Assembly: GCF_002995495.1 (NCBI RefSeq)
Contig: NZ_PVZV01000008.1
Location: forward strand, 62,001 to 126,000
Origin: Actinocorallia populi
GTDB taxonomy: Bacteria; Actinomycetota; Actinomycetes; Streptosporangiales; Streptosporangiaceae
Direction of reading: 5' to 3'
DNA length: 64,000 nucleotides
The position numbers and the translations under genes are program-made. Below the pieces are notes generated by a model. The model searched no databases and was not told the DNA's origin. It saw nothing but the letters and a program-made list of their open reading frames with translations. Of this stretch, positions 63,909 to 64,000 are shown piece after piece (within the stretch, counting starts at the first letter, position 1; every line of letters begins with the position of its first letter).

Positions 63909-64000
63909 CGCAGCGGCAGGACGGCGCGGACGGTGGTGCCCTCGCCTGGGCGGGACTGCAGGGTCATCCGCCCGCCCAGGAGTTCGGCGCGTTCGGCCAT
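63905..64000 (-). CDS. Sensor histidine kinase (partial, C-terminal 31 residues)
   Basis: Only the C-terminus is inside the window: MAERAELLGGRMTLQS, then RPGEGTTVRAVLPLR. This is the end of an ATPase domain of NarX/DesK-type kinases (M-x-E-R-A-x-x-L-G-G-x, and PGxGTxVxAxLP). It converges on cbbR. The rest of the gene lies to the right. Confidence 0.75.

Overview
The window is high-GC DNA with dense coding, frequent GTG/TTG starts and strong GC-rich intrinsic hairpins. Its conserved blocks are actinobacterial: parE/parC with DUF7455, DUF3052-aceE-fasR-fabD...accD6, DUF3145 and DUF5998. The best reading is a chromosomal segment of a filamentous actinomycete, perhaps Streptosporangiales or Thermomonosporaceae; the genus cannot be fixed from the sequence alone. 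I saw no tRNA, rRNA, CRISPR array, insertion sequence or prophage.

Layout. 1-16.7 kb: a partial yaaA, a small zinc protein, the second type II topoisomerase pair (parE 1285-3369 +, parC 9514-11991 -), a membrane Ser/Thr kinase, an SDR, a HTH regulator divergent from peptide deformylase, an FMN alpha-hydroxy-acid oxidase, and a degenerate ABC-type ATPase joined to a DesK/NarL-type two-component system. 17-25 kb: a RecQ helicase with a C-terminal phosphoribosyltransferase-like motif, divergent from a five-gene operon matching the functionally unassigned STM4015-STM4014-STM4013-STM4012-STM4011 families (leucine-rich-repeat-like, ATP-grasp, sulfatase-fold hydrolase, two radical SAM enzymes). The HemN-like radical SAM gene carries a large in-frame repeat insertion, and an 11-copy 30-bp tandem array follows the operon. 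25-36 kb: an uncharacterised DUF6745/small-protein pair, the metNIQ methionine transporter, a PfkB kinase, a GNAT/acyl-CoA-synthetase fusion with a collapsed ATP-grasp domain, a phosphodiesterase-like enzyme and a sulfurtransferase.

36-43.6 kb: a four-gene minus-strand operon (intracellular subtilase, ECF-type sigma factor, small unknown protein, helical-repeat/CHAT protease), then an adenosine-deaminase family gene, DUF3145 and a sugar epimerase lacking its catalytic lysine. 43.6-57.5 kb: a lipoprotein fusing a solute-binding domain to a von Willebrand A domain, then the conserved actinobacterial block ahpE, DUF3052, yjbQ, aceE, a sulfotransferase, fasR, fabD, fabH, acpP, fabF, accD6. This block links acetyl-CoA production by pyruvate dehydrogenase E1 to type II fatty acid synthesis under FasR-like control. 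57.5-64 kb: a membrane protein, TenA, an HD-GYP protein, and a red-type RuBisCO operon (cbbL-cbbS-cbbX) divergent from a CbbR-like LysR regulator, with the end of a histidine kinase at the window edge.

The strongest candidates for undescribed biology are the STM4011-4015 operon with its repeat-expanded radical SAM enzyme, and the subtilase/sigma/CHAT operon. Several enzymes have lost a key residue or domain: the P-loop lysine, the YxxxK lysine and the ATP-grasp core. Degenerate intergenic tandem repeats recur through the window.
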